Shown here: piece by piece, positions 54,001 through 63,144 of the stretch
Layout: every line of letters starts with the position of its first letter
Numbering within the stretch: the first letter of the stretch is position 1
The notes under the pieces: generated by a model
Told to the model about the DNA's origin: nothing
The model's input: the letters and a program-made list of their open reading frames with translations, nothing else
The model's database searches: none
Source: Anastatus disparis
Taxonomy: Eukaryota > Arthropoda > Insecta > Hymenoptera > Eupelmidae
Assembly: GCA_017163975.1 (NCBI GenBank)
Contig: JAFFSR010000004.1
Coordinates: forward strand, 3,162,001 to 3,226,000
Length of the DNA stretch: 64,000 nucleotides
Direction: 5' to 3'
Made by a program: the position numbers and the translations under genes

Positions 54001-56156
54001 ATTTGAATGGTAATGCGCGCATCAAATTGATAAATATATCCCTGCTGAAATTTCAAATGGTATTTTTCAATCCAATCTCTTTTCAATGTATAATAAATGA
54101 TAAATTAATATTTGGAAATTAGTCGGAGATTTTGAAAATAAATTGTGAATACATAAAATATTAATATAAATCAAAAATAATAAATGTTTTCAAATTACAG
54201 CTGATTAAAGAATAATCATTAAAATACAAATAAGAATAATGAATTCTGAAATCAGTCTAGTTGCAGAGTAAAAAGATAATATTTTATTCATGAATAGAAT
54301 TTTAATTAATTTTCTTTTCGATTGACTTATTTAGGATTTACATATTTCTAATTATTATAAGGAATTATTTAGTTGATAATCATAAATCCAGAATTAATTT
54401 ATAAAAATGATATCAAAAACTGGTTACATCGAATATGAAATTTCAAGTCCATTGAATTTGAGATAAACACTCTAACAAGTAAGCCAATTTCTCACCCCAC
54501 AACTTTTATTTTTTGATTTCTCTTTTAAGAATTTAAAAAAAATTAAGGATGAAATAACATAGTAACTACCAGATATGAAATAATATCTATTCACCCTAAT
54601 AACGGATGATTTTTTTTATACCATTAAAGATGATATGAAAATAATCAAATAAATCATATATCATGAAAACATCAATGAATACTTGAATAATTTTATTGTA
54701 TTCTTTTTCATACAGCATAAATTTAAAAATGAAATCTTTTCTTCTTCTTTTTTTCAGAAGATTTCGACGACGACGGTACGACGGAGGATCGAGTACGACG
54801 ATCGCGTAGTCCATTGAGCGGTGACGAAGCATCACACGATGATTTAAATGATATAGACGATGGTCCAGATAACGATCAAGATGGTGATAATCCATCAAGA
54901 TCATCAGGCCATGGCGGTAGCAATAGTAATGGTCAATCAGTATCAGTTAATTCTGATGGCCGTGATTCAAATAGTATCAAACGCAAAAAGAAGACGCGCA
55001 CTGTCTTCTCGCGCACCCAAGTCTTTCAGCTTGAGAGCACCTTCGATATGAAGCGATATTTATCTTCATCAGAACGTGCTGCTTTGGCCACCTCATTAAG
55101 ACTGACAGAAACACAAGTAAGAATATATTTATTTTTATGTCTTGACACTCTTAATTATTCACAACCGCATGGAAATACATGATTTTTAATAGTCTTTTCT
55201 TAAATATAAAATTTTATTGCAAATATCGATTTACATGGAGTCAATGAATCAGAAGTGCGGTAAATTAATTTCAGGTCAATTAAATCCATGAGTTTCTATC
55301 CATTCATAAAATTGTGCTTAAAATAAATGACGAGAAATAGTTCAAAATGTAAATAGTTTTTAGAACAAAATTCAATAAGTTTAACAAGTTTTTGATTAAT
55401 CAAAACTTGATTTGATTGAAATTAAAACTGCAAATTTATTAAAATTGACAAATCATAAAAAAACTTTGAAGTTTTAAATAGTTTTTTATAAAGTAATATG
55501 ACTTTTGATTTGTGTTGTGCCTAAATTTAATCGAAGGTAAATAAATCAGTTACTGCATTTATTAAAAAATCAAAAGTTATCTAATCTAAATTATTCATTC
55601 TTATTTCAATCATTAAATCTCCATATTTCAACATAGAACATAGTAACTTTTGCAAAATATTTTCCTAATCTTATTTTTTAATGTAATTGTAACAAAAAAA
55701 AACAATTTCAATTTAAAAATTTCTTCTATACGAAAACAGGTGAAGATTTGGTTCCAAAATCGACGGAACAAATGGAAACGCCAGCTAGCAGCAGAAATTG
55801 AAACAAATAGTATAGTGCATGCCCAGCGATTAGTGCGTGTACCTATATTATATCACGAAGCAAATGTTGTACCATCGAGTAGTAGTATGGGTTCATCCGT
55901 CGGACAGCCACAGCCACCTTCAGTAAGTTCATCATCTGGATTACCACATCCAGTTGCCGTTGGTGGTTCAAGTTGTAATCCAACAACTGGTCAACCAATA
56001 TTTTATCCACATCACCACCATCATCATCATCACGTACAAGCAGCTGCAGCTGCTGCAGCAGCACATGGACTTATGGCACATCAAGTACATCCACAACCAC
56101 CGCCACCACCACCTCCACCACCTAATTCACAAGCTGTAGCTACATCATCGCAATAA
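22653..56156 (+). CDS. Hmx: Hmx homeodomain transcription factor (whole gene, 4 coding exons)
   Basis: This is a nuclear DNA-binding regulator of the NK-like homeobox class; in animals Hmx/NKX5 proteins act in head, neural and sensory development (family knowledge). The exons 22653-23167, 42244-42596, 54758-55116 and 55740-56156 join with GT/AG junctions in phases 2, 1 and 0 to give 547 residues. The homeodomain lies at about residues 366-425, with L16, F20, W48, F49, Q50, N51 and R53 in place. It carries the HMX signature [18 protein letters not shown] and is followed by the family motif [13 protein letters not shown] (437-449). An eh1-like Groucho-binding motif FSISSIL is at 70-76. An acidic stretch precedes the homeodomain (about 290-330). 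The tail has His8 (500-507), Ala8 (510-517) and Pro9 (529-537) runs. The start ATG is the first in this open frame. 5' UTR exons cannot be placed from sequence alone. Identification is near certain; expression pattern is not shown. Confidence 0.97.
23231..23437. mobile_element. Small palindromic element (MITE-like), copy 1
   Basis: The ends ATTTTAAGGCGAC and GTCGCCTCAAA are inverted. The interior (CAGTTTACAAATTATGCTTTTAA) matches 62877-63087 throughout, although diverged. It encodes nothing. Confidence 0.65.
24600..24960. repeat. GA-rich then CT-rich belt
   Basis: GAGAAAG-type repeats on one side and CTTCTT/TTTTC repeats on the other. The 161-codon frame through it is low-complexity and not a gene. 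Confidence 0.6.
27368..27558 (-). mobile_element. tRNA-derived SINE (family 1), copy C
   Basis: Intron 1 copy with the intact B-box core GAGTTCGAATCC, and a GAT triplet at the anticodon position. The body matches the other copies with scattered substitutions. Confidence 0.87.
29992..30033. repeat. (TA)n microsatellite
   Basis: Uninterrupted AT/TA dinucleotides for about 42 bp within Hmx intron 1. Confidence 0.95.
34970..34998 (+). promoter_or_regulatory. Paired CGTTAATTA homeodomain sites, 20 bp apart
   Basis: CGTTAATTA occurs at 34970-34978 and again at 34990-34998, so the starts are 20 bp apart, about two helical turns. The core TAATTA is a classic homeodomain site. It lies in a balanced-composition part of Hmx intron 1 together with TCTCTCTCATTCTC and ATGCATA. 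Confidence 0.35.
35519..35710 (+). mobile_element. tRNA-derived SINE (family 1), copy D
   Basis: The forward copy begins GAGGTCTCAGTGGCTCAGTC. The A box TGGCTCAGTCGG and the B-box core GAGTTCGAATCC match the RNA polymerase III consensus. The anticodon position has CAT. The tail is AAATAAAATAAAC. Confidence 0.9.
36630..36835. promoter_or_regulatory. Balanced-composition island with two CCAAT motifs
   Basis: GCCAATCAGCGG at 36723 and GCCAATAAGG at 36761 place CCAAT motifs 38 bp apart in the same orientation, and TTATTGTTGGGTCATTGCAATGAC follows in part as ATTGCAAT. Possible enhancer in intron 1; no function can be shown. Confidence 0.25.
38641..38849. repeat. Dispersed repeat block 2, abutting SINE copy E
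   Basis: Same-orientation match to 15395-15621, with small insertions and substitutions. It is followed by a family 1 SINE in the same orientation at both sites. Confidence 0.7.
38850..39042 (-). mobile_element. tRNA-derived SINE (family 1), copy E
   Basis: Intron 1 copy with the B-box core GAGTTCGAATC and the anticodon position changed to CGC. A small deletion in the body (GCGATTAATTAGC) is visible. Confidence 0.86.
42244..42596 (+). CDS. Hmx: Hmx coding exon 2 (linker, His/Gln and Ala runs)
   Basis: The exon begins after ttctgtcaccag and ends before gtgagt, both good splice signals. Its first base completes codon 172 and its last base begins codon 290. It encodes [19 protein letters not shown], a His/Gln-rich stretch, an Ala6 run and the segment [20 protein letters not shown]. 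Vertebrate HMX proteins have a comparable low-complexity linker between the N-terminal motif and the homeodomain. The GC content is visibly higher than in the flanking intron, as expected for coding sequence. The exon is isolated by 19 kb and 12 kb introns, and its inclusion rests on phase compatibility and composition. Confidence 0.9.
44453..44585. mobile_element. Small inverted-end element in intron 2
   Basis: TAAGGTAAATGTCCTAGTACAT on the left matches the inverse of ATGTACTGGGACAATCACCTTA on the right at most positions, and GGTACCA/TGGTACAA lies between. It encodes nothing. The structure fits a MITE. Confidence 0.55.
45977..46045 (+). repeat. Dispersed repeat fragment
   Basis: ATTTTGAGGTTAGGTTGAAATC and TTATGACCATAACTTGATCA match the left end of the element at 62716. 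Only the left end is present. Confidence 0.5.
47510..47655. mobile_element. Small palindromic element in intron 2
   Basis: CTGGCAGAAAATTTA is inverted as TAAGAAATTCTGCCAA, and GTAAGTTAAAATGGCACTTGTC is inverted as GATAAGTGTTATTTTAACTTA further in. The whole 146 bp can fold back on itself. Confidence 0.55.
48912..48976 (+). repeat. Degenerate tRNA-like remnant
   Basis: TAGTCTAGTAGTTAAAGTATC followed by CAGCCTTCTAATTCTGAGG resembles the D arm and the anticodon arm (TCT, as in Arg tRNA). The T arm is decayed (TTAGATTCTAA). Probably an old tRNA-derived SINE head or a tRNA pseudogene. Confidence 0.4.
49239..49434 (+). mobile_element. tRNA-derived SINE (family 1), copy F
   Basis: Intron 2 copy with an exact A box (TGGCTCAGTCGG) and the B-box core GAGTTCGAATCC. 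The anticodon position is CGT. The tail is TTAAATAAAATTAAAA. Confidence 0.9.
52250..52385. promoter_or_regulatory. G+C-balanced island in intron 2 with AGGTG/CACCT pair
   Basis: The segment stands out from AT-rich intron. It contains AGGTGCACTCCTGTCACCT (52324-52342), an inverted pair of AGGTG cores such as are bound by zinc-finger/E-box factors, and an ATCGATATATCG palindrome. Candidate conserved noncoding element. Confidence 0.25.
53560..53880. promoter_or_regulatory. Balanced-composition island in intron 2, upstream of exon 3
   Basis: It includes GACGCTTAATTGGCGCGAAA, ATCGATCGACT and GACGTTTTACG in AT-rich surroundings, about 1 kb before exon 3. It shows no coding potential. Possibly regulatory. 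Confidence 0.2.
54758..55116 (+). CDS. Hmx: Hmx coding exon 3 (acidic region and homeodomain residues 1-44)
   Basis: The acceptor is a classic polypyrimidine tract ending ttttttcag and the donor is gtaaga. The exon encodes an acidic Asp/Glu-rich stretch ([12 protein letters not shown], then [17 protein letters not shown]), a Gly/Ser/Asn linker, a basic KRKKK entry, and homeodomain residues 1-44 (helices 1 and 2). Helix 1 core residues L16 and F20 are present. The exon ends exactly after Gln44, a position where many homeobox genes carry an intron. If intron 3 is retained, translation would stop 19 codons later and remove the recognition helix. Confidence 0.96.
55117..55739 (+). other. Hmx intron 3 (623 bp, splits the homeodomain)
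   Basis: A short AT-rich intron with donor gtaaga and acceptor cgaaaacag. It separates homeodomain codons 44 and 45 in phase 0. Nothing else is recognisable in it. Confidence 0.93.
55740..56156 (+). CDS. Hmx: Hmx coding exon 4 (recognition helix and C-terminal tail)
   Basis: The exon starts after cgaaaacag with [16 protein letters not shown], the third (DNA-recognition) helix, containing Gln50 and Asn51. This is followed by AAEIE and by [13 protein letters not shown], a conserved HMX-specific segment downstream of the homeodomain. The tail is Ser/Pro-rich with His8, Ala8 and Pro9 runs, encoded by CAC/CAT, GCA/GCT and CCA/CCG repeats that could vary in length between individuals. It ends at a TAA at 56154-56156. 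138 residues come from this exon. Confidence 0.96.
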   Translation: MKIWFQNRRNKWKRQLAAEIETNSIVHAQRLVRVPILYHEANVVPSSSSMGSSVGQPQPPSVSSSSGLPHPVAVGGSSCNPTTGQPIFYPHHHHHHHHVQAAAAAAAAHGLMAHQVHPQPPPPPPPPPNSQAVATSSQ

Positions 56157-59100
56157 CGCAGTCATACTGAACAATTTCGAATTGCGAATCTTTGTAACCT
56201 TGATCATGACTGATAAATTTAAATGTGGATCTTGGTTTTCTGATCTTTCTTTTTTATTTATATAAGACTCGACTTAATAGAGGAAAGAAAGATATCAGTA
56301 CATTATAGAATGTTTTCAAAGTGATATACGTTTGTGCTTTGAAATTAAAATGGTGAACCATACCAAGTGGAAGTGTGTAATAATGTTTAGAATACCGTTG
56401 GTGTCGATTACGAATGATAACAATTGACTATTAAAATTTATTAACGAGATCTGTGTATGTGTGTATATATAGGTAGATACATGTATTTAAGAGGGCAGTG
56501 CCGAATGATATAAAAAATGATAAATTATGTATTTTATTTAGTTCTTTTGATATTTTGGTTGGAGACGCAAACCGCTCAGGATCTTGATACATTGACTGGT
56601 GATCCAGAGTTGTTAGGCAATAAATTTTGTAAAAGTATTGTTTTTTTATTTTAATTTTTTGTTATGGAAATCAAAATTTCAAGTATTTAAAATTGTGGTG
56701 AGGATTCAAAAGATAGATTTATTAAAAAATTGCAATAATTACAGCTTAAATAAATGTTCACTGAATGGCCAAATGAATCGTCTTCTTTTGATCTTCACCA
56801 TAGAAAAATATGAACGATAAAATGCTATTCATTTCTTACCTACATCAATAGGCTTTTTTAATTTTCATTTGTAAACATTGAATCAATGTAAGAAAGTTTA
56901 TTTATATTTTTTCACAATAGAAATAAATGATGAAATTTACAATATTCACAATAATTAACGAAATGAGTAGCACTTTAGTAATTTTATTTAACGAAATAAA
57001 TTGTTTTAATGTATATAAAATTTTAATATTATTAAATCATCTAAAAATTTTATTTGATTATCATAAAATCGATTAAATAAAAACTTTTAATAATCTAATA
57101 TGTAATAAAAATAATAGTGCACAACACACCAGTGATATATCCAAGCGGCTCCAACTGAATTAAATTGACTGCTGCAATCTTGCGAAATAAAACTAAAGGA
57201 AAAAAAAGTGTTAATGTGCGTTTTAGCCTTTCGATCTTTCAATTCGTATGCAGGTTTATAAAACTTTAAGTGAAAATAAAAGAAACTAACTGACCGCAGC
57301 GAATGAAAGTCGAAATACTTGTTTTTCTTTTTCAAAGGAAAAAAAACGGAAAATAATATTTATTGGTGCTTAAAGTATTGGCATTATTTTTTCATTTCAA
57401 AACCCTGTCTTAATTTTAATTTTATCGATAAATTCATACTAACAATTATTTTCATCATTCACATTTCATTGTTCTATAAATTCATAACATAAACAGTGTT
57501 AGTTTAAATGTATATGAATGAAATGATGCGCATTAAATATAATAATAAAATCATCAAAATTGCAAATGTAAATCAAAATGAAACAAAATGACGTTTAATG
57601 ACTTCCATTAATTTTATTATCATTAACAATAGACTCACACATCAATTAAATTTAATTAAAATTGTTCATAGTTTCGTTTTCAACGGTATCATTATAAATA
57701 TGCTCTTTGTTTTCGCAATGAATTTAATTTTAGTATTCAATCGAAAAAGAATTCAGAAAAATTTTCGTTGTGCGAAATATATTTTCAATTTTTTTCTTTT
57801 TTTTTTATAAAACATTTCTGTCTCTAAAAATGATAGAGTCTAGATTTTTTATAGTTTCACAACATTGAAAACCTTTACATTTTCTTTTTTTTTTGTATTT
57901 TATGTTTCTAAAAAACAAGTACGCTATAATGCAGTGAAATTCAATCTCCATTCTAGCCGAACATTGAATTTTTTTCTCGCTCTTTTTTTATACTTTTAGT
58001 CATGATACTGTTGGAAAGTATGAAAAAAAATTGCTAAAAAAGGAGGAAATCACTATAAAGTCGAAGATATCCAGTGGAAAGCTTTGTTTTAGGGTGTGCA
58101 ACAGAGTTTTAGTTTCATCTCGCTTACTTTTTTTCTATACACGTATAGTCTTTATTTCAGTTTTTCTAGATCGCTGCGCTTTTATGCGTGCATTGTTGTA
58201 AGATATACGCGCAGCTGTATCATCGATTACAGCAGCGTTTTTATGCGATGATGGTAGATGTAAAATTCAAATTTTTAAATCAAACTGAACGGAACATTGA
58301 TTCAATGAATTGGAACGTAAATAAAGTGAATGACGCGATGCTTTTACATTACGTCGTCTACGTAGTAAGAAAAAATTATTTTTAAAATATTAATTTTTTT
58401 AATTTTTTACCTTTTAACTTATCTCTATTTCATGAATTTTTACAAATATATATAATTTAAGAGCAAAAAAAAAAATCATTTTAATAAAAAAAAGAAAATA
58501 TTAAATAATAAAAGAAACAAATTTTAAGATTTATCAAAATTTGTGTTTACATTATAAAACATCAATTCGAATTATCATCTTTCATATTTTATCAGTAAAA
58601 AGAAACATTTATTTTTATATCATAAAAAATTAAACTTTGAACAATTCTTTCTGCACGATTATTGAATTCCATTCATATTCAGCTTTTATACAAATAAAAC
58701 TCGTCACTATTATGCACTCGAGAAACGATTACGCATATTAAAAAAAAGAAGAAGAAAAAAGAAAGAAAGAAAAATTTATATACATTCGTCCGCACAACTG
58801 CGCAACTGTCGGCCAAGACCACGAGGGACTATATATACGAAGGGTACGTATTATTACAATGCATCTCGTGCAAGCATTAAAAAAAACGCGAATGCTTTTT
58901 TTTCTTTTCCTTTTTGGCATACAGTGTTTTACGTCTTTTGTGTAACTTTCTCGCTTTCCTCTCTTTATTTATGTTTCTTTCTATATTCTTTTTTTTTATT
59001 TTATGACTGTATGCTGGTTGTACTTTACTATCTTGTTATCGCTCTTTTCCTGAGCGAGATGTACTTGCTTTTGAAATTAAAAGTTTTCCTTTTTTTGGAA

Positions 59101-59398
59101 CAGTTTAAGTTTTTGAATGAGAAAAAATATAACTTTATTTCACTATTTACGAGAGTGCTTAATTTTATTTTTAGTTTTTTAGTACAATTTTGTTTAAAAT
59201 GTGTCAATTTTTTTTTTTTTTTAAATAATTAAGTTTTTATTTAAATATTTCAAATATTTTATTTGTTTAAAATTTTTTAAATAATGTAAGCACTTAAATT
59301 GAATAAAAACTAACAATAATTAATAGAAAGTTGTTTATATGATATGCCGTGTAGATGCCGATTGAGTCATAATTTTATCAACTGTTATTGTTATTACA
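56157..59398. other. Hmx 3' UTR and downstream intergenic DNA
   Basis: The first several hundred bases are likely Hmx 3' UTR. The rest is AT-rich DNA with T-rich belts (57790-58150, 58920-59230) and a balanced patch near 58740-58870. No further gene is recognised, and the 102-codon frame at 58924-59232 is Phe/Leu low-complexity. Confidence 0.5.
56619..56624 (+). terminator. Candidate polyadenylation signal of Hmx
   Basis: This is the first canonical AATAAA after the Hmx stop codon, 463 bp downstream, and it is followed by a T-rich stretch that could be the downstream element. Because the region is very AT-rich, AATAAA arises easily by chance, so the true 3' end could lie further downstream. 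Confidence 0.4.
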
Positions 59399-59627
59399 TA
59401 GGGGTAATCAGGGCTGATCAGACCCCCGAGGAAAAGCGGACCGGCATCACTTTATATAAATATTACATATTTATTTTACCACTAAGATTTTAATATTGTT
59501 ACATCAAATTACTTTCTTTGTTAGAGTTTATTTATAGTTATTTGAATTTCTAATATTTATTTATACTCATATCCAATGGTGCCAGTCCGATTTGCCCCAG
59601 GGGTTCAATTTACCCCGATTTCCCCTA
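59399..59627. mobile_element. Small element with ~50-bp inverted ends (MITE-like)
   Basis: TAGGGGTAATCAGGGCTGAT and GAGGAAAAGCGGACCGGCAT at the left correspond, in inverse, to GGTGCCAGTCCGATTTGCCCC and CCCCGATTTCCCCTA at the right. Flanking TA is present on both sides, which would fit a TA target. It ends 88 bp before the large transposon. Confidence 0.6.
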
Positions 59628-59715
59628 TAAATTGACTTTCACTGTATATATCCGTTTCATACATTTATTTATTTTATTGATATTCAAAGAATAAATAGTT
59701 TTATGAAATTTATTT

Positions 59716-60253
59716 GAGTCAAGCTGTCTCAACTGGGCACACTAAAAATGAAATTGCACTTTCCAATCATTTTATTATTTTATTACGAAGATGTATTGAT
59801 AAAAAACAACGTCCTAAAAAATTTTCGAAAAATTTAAATTTTTTAAAAAGTTATTAACAAATGAAGTCTAAAGCCGTTTTTTTTTCAAAATTCAATTTCT
59901 CCGCAAATATTGAATGAAAGTTGATGAAATTTTCAGGGTAAGTACAAAACTATCTTCTATTTAAGATGAAATTTAAATTTTATAAAAATGTTTACAATTG
60001 TTGTTATAAAATTAATTTTTTAATAAACAATTGAAAATTTAACAAACTTCTCGGGTAGGTAGGAAAAAAATTTTTTTTTAAGGAATATTCTATAAAGTCT
60101 AAAGTATCTTTTCCTGAAAAAAAATTTTGGTAATATTCATAAACAAAAAAGTTACGAATTTTTTAATGCGGCGGGATGAGCTTGCGGCGCGCTACCGCGA
60201 GAGATACTTACGCGCGTTCAAGCGCTCAGCTTTTTGTACCTGCTTATTTATGC
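59716..60253 (+). repeat. Left terminal inverted repeat
   Basis: Matches the inverse of 62035-62573, including GCGCTACCGCGAGAGATAC and TTGAACGCGC-type segments. It ends just before the gene's ATG at 60255, so the TIR must hold the promoter. Confidence 0.9.
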
Positions 60254-60254
60254 A

Positions 60255-61919
60255 ATGAGTACTACAGATATTGACAAAGTTAAAGATTTTTATCTTCATG
60301 ACGATGTGAGTAGGGTCATGCCAGGATCGAAAGAATACAAATCTGTTGTTGTTAGTGGAAAACGTCAACACAAACAGGTATGAAAATGAAAATATCGTCA
60401 GTTGTTTTATTTATTGCGCTTCGTTTTTACGCTTTACGAGTTTGTAATATAGTTCAAATAATTATATATCCAAGTACATAAAAGCTCGAAAATGTAGATT
60501 TATTATAAAATATTTCCTCTTTGATAAATTAAAATCTGTAATGATATGAGATAAAATAGTTAGTAGGGATGTTTCAATTTCATCTTAATATTTTTTTAGA
60601 AACGCTTATTATTGGGAAATCTTGCCGATTTACATACAGATTTTGTAAAGAAATTTCCGGAAGTAAAAGTTTCGTTGTCAGTTTTAAAACTTTGAGGCCA
60701 CCTCAGTGTATTTTAGCTGGTCCTAAGGGTACGCATAATGTTTGCGTTTGTAAAGATCATGGCAATATCCGTCTAAAATTAAGAGGCCTCAAACAAGAAC
60801 TCGCTCGAAAAAACATCAATTTTCAAACAAGTTATCGAGAACTTTTTATTGAAATAATTTGTCCAAGTCAAACTGCAGCTTGTTATCTGGGAAATTGTGA
60901 AAACTGTCCTGGGACAAAGAAAATTCTCGATGATTTGAAATCAACTTTAGAAAATAATGGCATCACAAGTATTACATTCAATCAGTGGCTCACGACTGAC
61001 AGGTATTTGTTAAATATTTGTGTCTCAATTTTTTTAGACAGTAATTAATTTTCTAAAATATATAATTTTCTATTAGATGTCAACTACTCACACAAACTGA
61101 AAGTTCACATATTTTTATTAAAAATCTTGGTAAAGAGTTGCCGAAAGTTTTAAAACATGATTTTATTGCCAAGTCGCAAGCAGAATATCTAGAAAAATTG
61201 AAAAATTTACTGGAATGTGGTGAATATCTCGTAACTCTTGATTACTCTGAAAATTATTCTTTTCATGTGCAAGATGCTATTCAGTCGCAACATTGGTCAA
61301 AAGATCAAGCAACTCTTCACGTTTATGTTATATATCACAAGAAGAACAATGTTCTTGAGCATACGAATTTTGTAGTTTTTTCCGAGTATATAAACCATGA
61401 TGCCACTGGAGTTCACCTTTATAATTCGAAAATGATTGGATTCTTGAAAAATAGATTTGGTGCTGAAAATATTAAAAAATCTACTATTTTTTCGACGGAG
61501 CTGGTTCACAATATAAAAATAGATTTAATTTTATGAATTTACTATTTCATGAAGAAGATTTTGGCTTTGAAGCAGAATGGCACTTCTTCGCAACCGCACA
61601 TGGAAAGGGAGCTTGCGATGGGATTGGTGGATGTGTTAAAAGACAAGCTTATCGAGCCAGTTTGCAGGGTGCTCAGATAACGGATACACGAAAATTATTT
61701 GAATGGGCGCAAAAATCCTTTCCTAAAATTTATTTTGATTTCTGTTCATCGAATGAGTATGACGAACATAAACAAGGTTTGGAATCTCGCTTTTCCCAAG
61801 CAAAAACAGTCAAAGGAACACGTCAATACCATAGCTATAAGCCACACGATTCAAAAAATATAACATGCAAGATTTTTTCTGATGATTCTAAGAGTACTGT
61901 TCAGAAAGTCTCTACTTAG
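60255..61919 (+). pseudogene. Transposase-like gene, three exons, two frameshifts
   Basis: Exons 60255-60377, 60600-61002 and 61077-61919 are joined by clean GT/AG introns of 222 and 74 bp. The first exon begins MSTTDIDKVKDFYLHDDV. Exon 2 has cysteine-rich motifs (CVCKDH; CYLGNCENCPGTK) that look zinc-binding. Exon 3 has LDYSENYSF, a DGAGSQYKN-type segment and EWHFFATAHGKGACDGIGG; their acidic residues (codons at 61240, 61494, 61575 or 61617) are candidates for a DDE/DDD catalytic site. From memory, proteins of this kind recur in many copies in aphid, Hydra and fish gene predictions, as expected of a transposase; I cannot check that here. Single-base losses near 60681 and near 61488 each shift the frame, so about 456 ancestral codons are now broken. 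With both counted, all exon phases agree. An assembly error in homopolymers is possible. Confidence 0.75.
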
Positions 61920-62034
61920 ATATTGTAAATAAAATGTTATAATTATTAAAATATATTATATATCAAATTATTTTCTCATGAATTTTATTTATTACGAGTT
62001 TTAGTTATTATTAATGTTATTTATTATGAGCAAA

Positions 62035-62573
62035 TGCATAAATAATCAGGTACAAAAAGCTGAGCGCTTGAACGCGCGTAAGTATCTCTCGCGGTAGCGC
62101 GCCGCAAGCTCATCCCGCCGCATTAAAAAATTCGTAACTTTTTTGTTTATGAATATTACCAAAATTTTCTTCCAGGAAAAGATACTTTAGACTTTATAGA
62201 ATATTCCTTAAAAAAAAAATTTTTTCCTACCTACCCGAGAAGTTTGTTAAATTTTCAATTGTTTATTAAAAAATTAATTTTATAACAACAATTGTAAACA
62301 TTTTTATAAAATTTAAATTTCATCTTAAATAGAAGATAGTTTTGTACTTACCCTGAAAATTTCATCAACTTTCATTCAATATTTGCGGAGAAATTGAATT
62401 TTGAAAAAAAAACGGCTTTAGACTTCATTTGTTAATAACTTTTTAAAAAATTTAAATTTTTCGAAAATTTTTTAGGACGTTGTTTTTTATCAATACATCT
62501 TCGTAATAAAATAATAAAATGATTCGAAAGTGCAATTTCATTTTTAGTGTGCCCAGTTGAGACAGCTTGACTC
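62035..62573 (-). repeat. Right terminal inverted repeat
   Basis: Inverse copy of 59716-60253, beginning about 115 bp after the gene's stop codon. Confidence 0.9.
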
Positions 62574-62715
62574 TTTATAATTAGTTGTAAATTCAAAAGT
62601 CAACCAAAAATCATACAAATTGTTCACATAAAATAAAAATACTATGATTTTTATAATATTTCTTTGATTTTTATAACAATAATGGAACCGTGTGTATCTA
62701 AGAGTAGAAAATGAT

Positions 62716-63114
62716 TATTTTGAGGTTAGGTTACAATGAAATTATGACCATAATTCGATCAAATCATATGAGATTATATACTGACATAAGTGGCCAATTT
62801 CATGTTTGAAAACGTTTAATTGTGTCTCTCAAATAATATTTTTCAATTTTATCAAAAACTGTTTTGATTTTAAGGCGACCTCGGAGTTTAGATAAGGTTT
62901 CATTTTGTAGTTTACAAATCACGCTTTTAAAACGTGAGATTTTTCAGATTGTTTAATTTTCCACCATTATTTGAAACCGTAGAATGATGAAAAATGAATA
63001 AAAATGCAAAGAATTTTATGAAGTAAAAGTATGATTTGTAAACTACGAGATGGGATTGTAGCCGAACCTTCGAAGTCGCCTTGAGTCATTTTATACCATT
63101 CTAACCTCAAAATT
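62716..63114. mobile_element. 399-bp element with short inverted ends, nested
   Basis: ATTTTGAGGTTAG at 62716 and its inverse CTAACCTCAAAAT at 63101-63113 bound the segment. A copy of the AAGGCGAC element lies inside (62877-63087). The left part also matches 45977-46045. Confidence 0.5.
62877..63087. mobile_element. Small palindromic element (MITE-like), copy 2
   Basis: ATTTTAAGGCGAC and GTCGCCTTGAG are inverted ends. Further in, TGTAGTTTACAAATCA pairs with TGATTTGTAAACTACG. It matches 23231-23437 along its length. It encodes nothing. Confidence 0.65.
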
Positions 63115-63144
63115 ATAACTTTAATATGATTATTCGGCTCTAGT

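Larger units (their letters stand above)
42597..54757 (+). other. Hmx intron 2 (12 kb)
   Basis: AT-rich intron between coding exons 2 and 3. I see two small palindromic elements (44453-44585, 47510-47655), a dispersed-repeat fragment (45977-46045), a degenerate tRNA-like remnant (48912-48976), one SINE (49239-49434), a short TA microsatellite near 49756-49776, and balanced-composition islands at about 43440-43940, 47990-48190, 49650-50070, 52250-52385 and 53560-53880. No open reading frame with protein-like composition is present. Confidence 0.83.
59716..62573 (+). mobile_element. DNA transposon with ~538-bp terminal inverted repeats
   Basis: The element runs from GAGTCAAGCTGTCTCAACTG to the exact inverse CAGTTGAGACAGCTTGACTC. 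The left TIR is 59716-60253 and the right TIR is 62035-62573, nearly identical by eye. Between them is a single gene in three exons. TTT flanks both ends, so a 3-bp target duplication is possible but weak in an AT-rich region. I cannot assign the element to a named superfamily. The high similarity of the TIRs suggests it is not ancient, although its gene carries two frameshifts. Confidence 0.88.

Noticed and set aside
54596..54904. 102-codon - strand frame overlapping Hmx exon 3
   Set aside because: Shadow of the Asp-rich coding stretch of Hmx read on the other strand.
61297..61509. 70-codon - strand frame inside the transposon
   Set aside because: Antisense shadow of the transposase exon 3.
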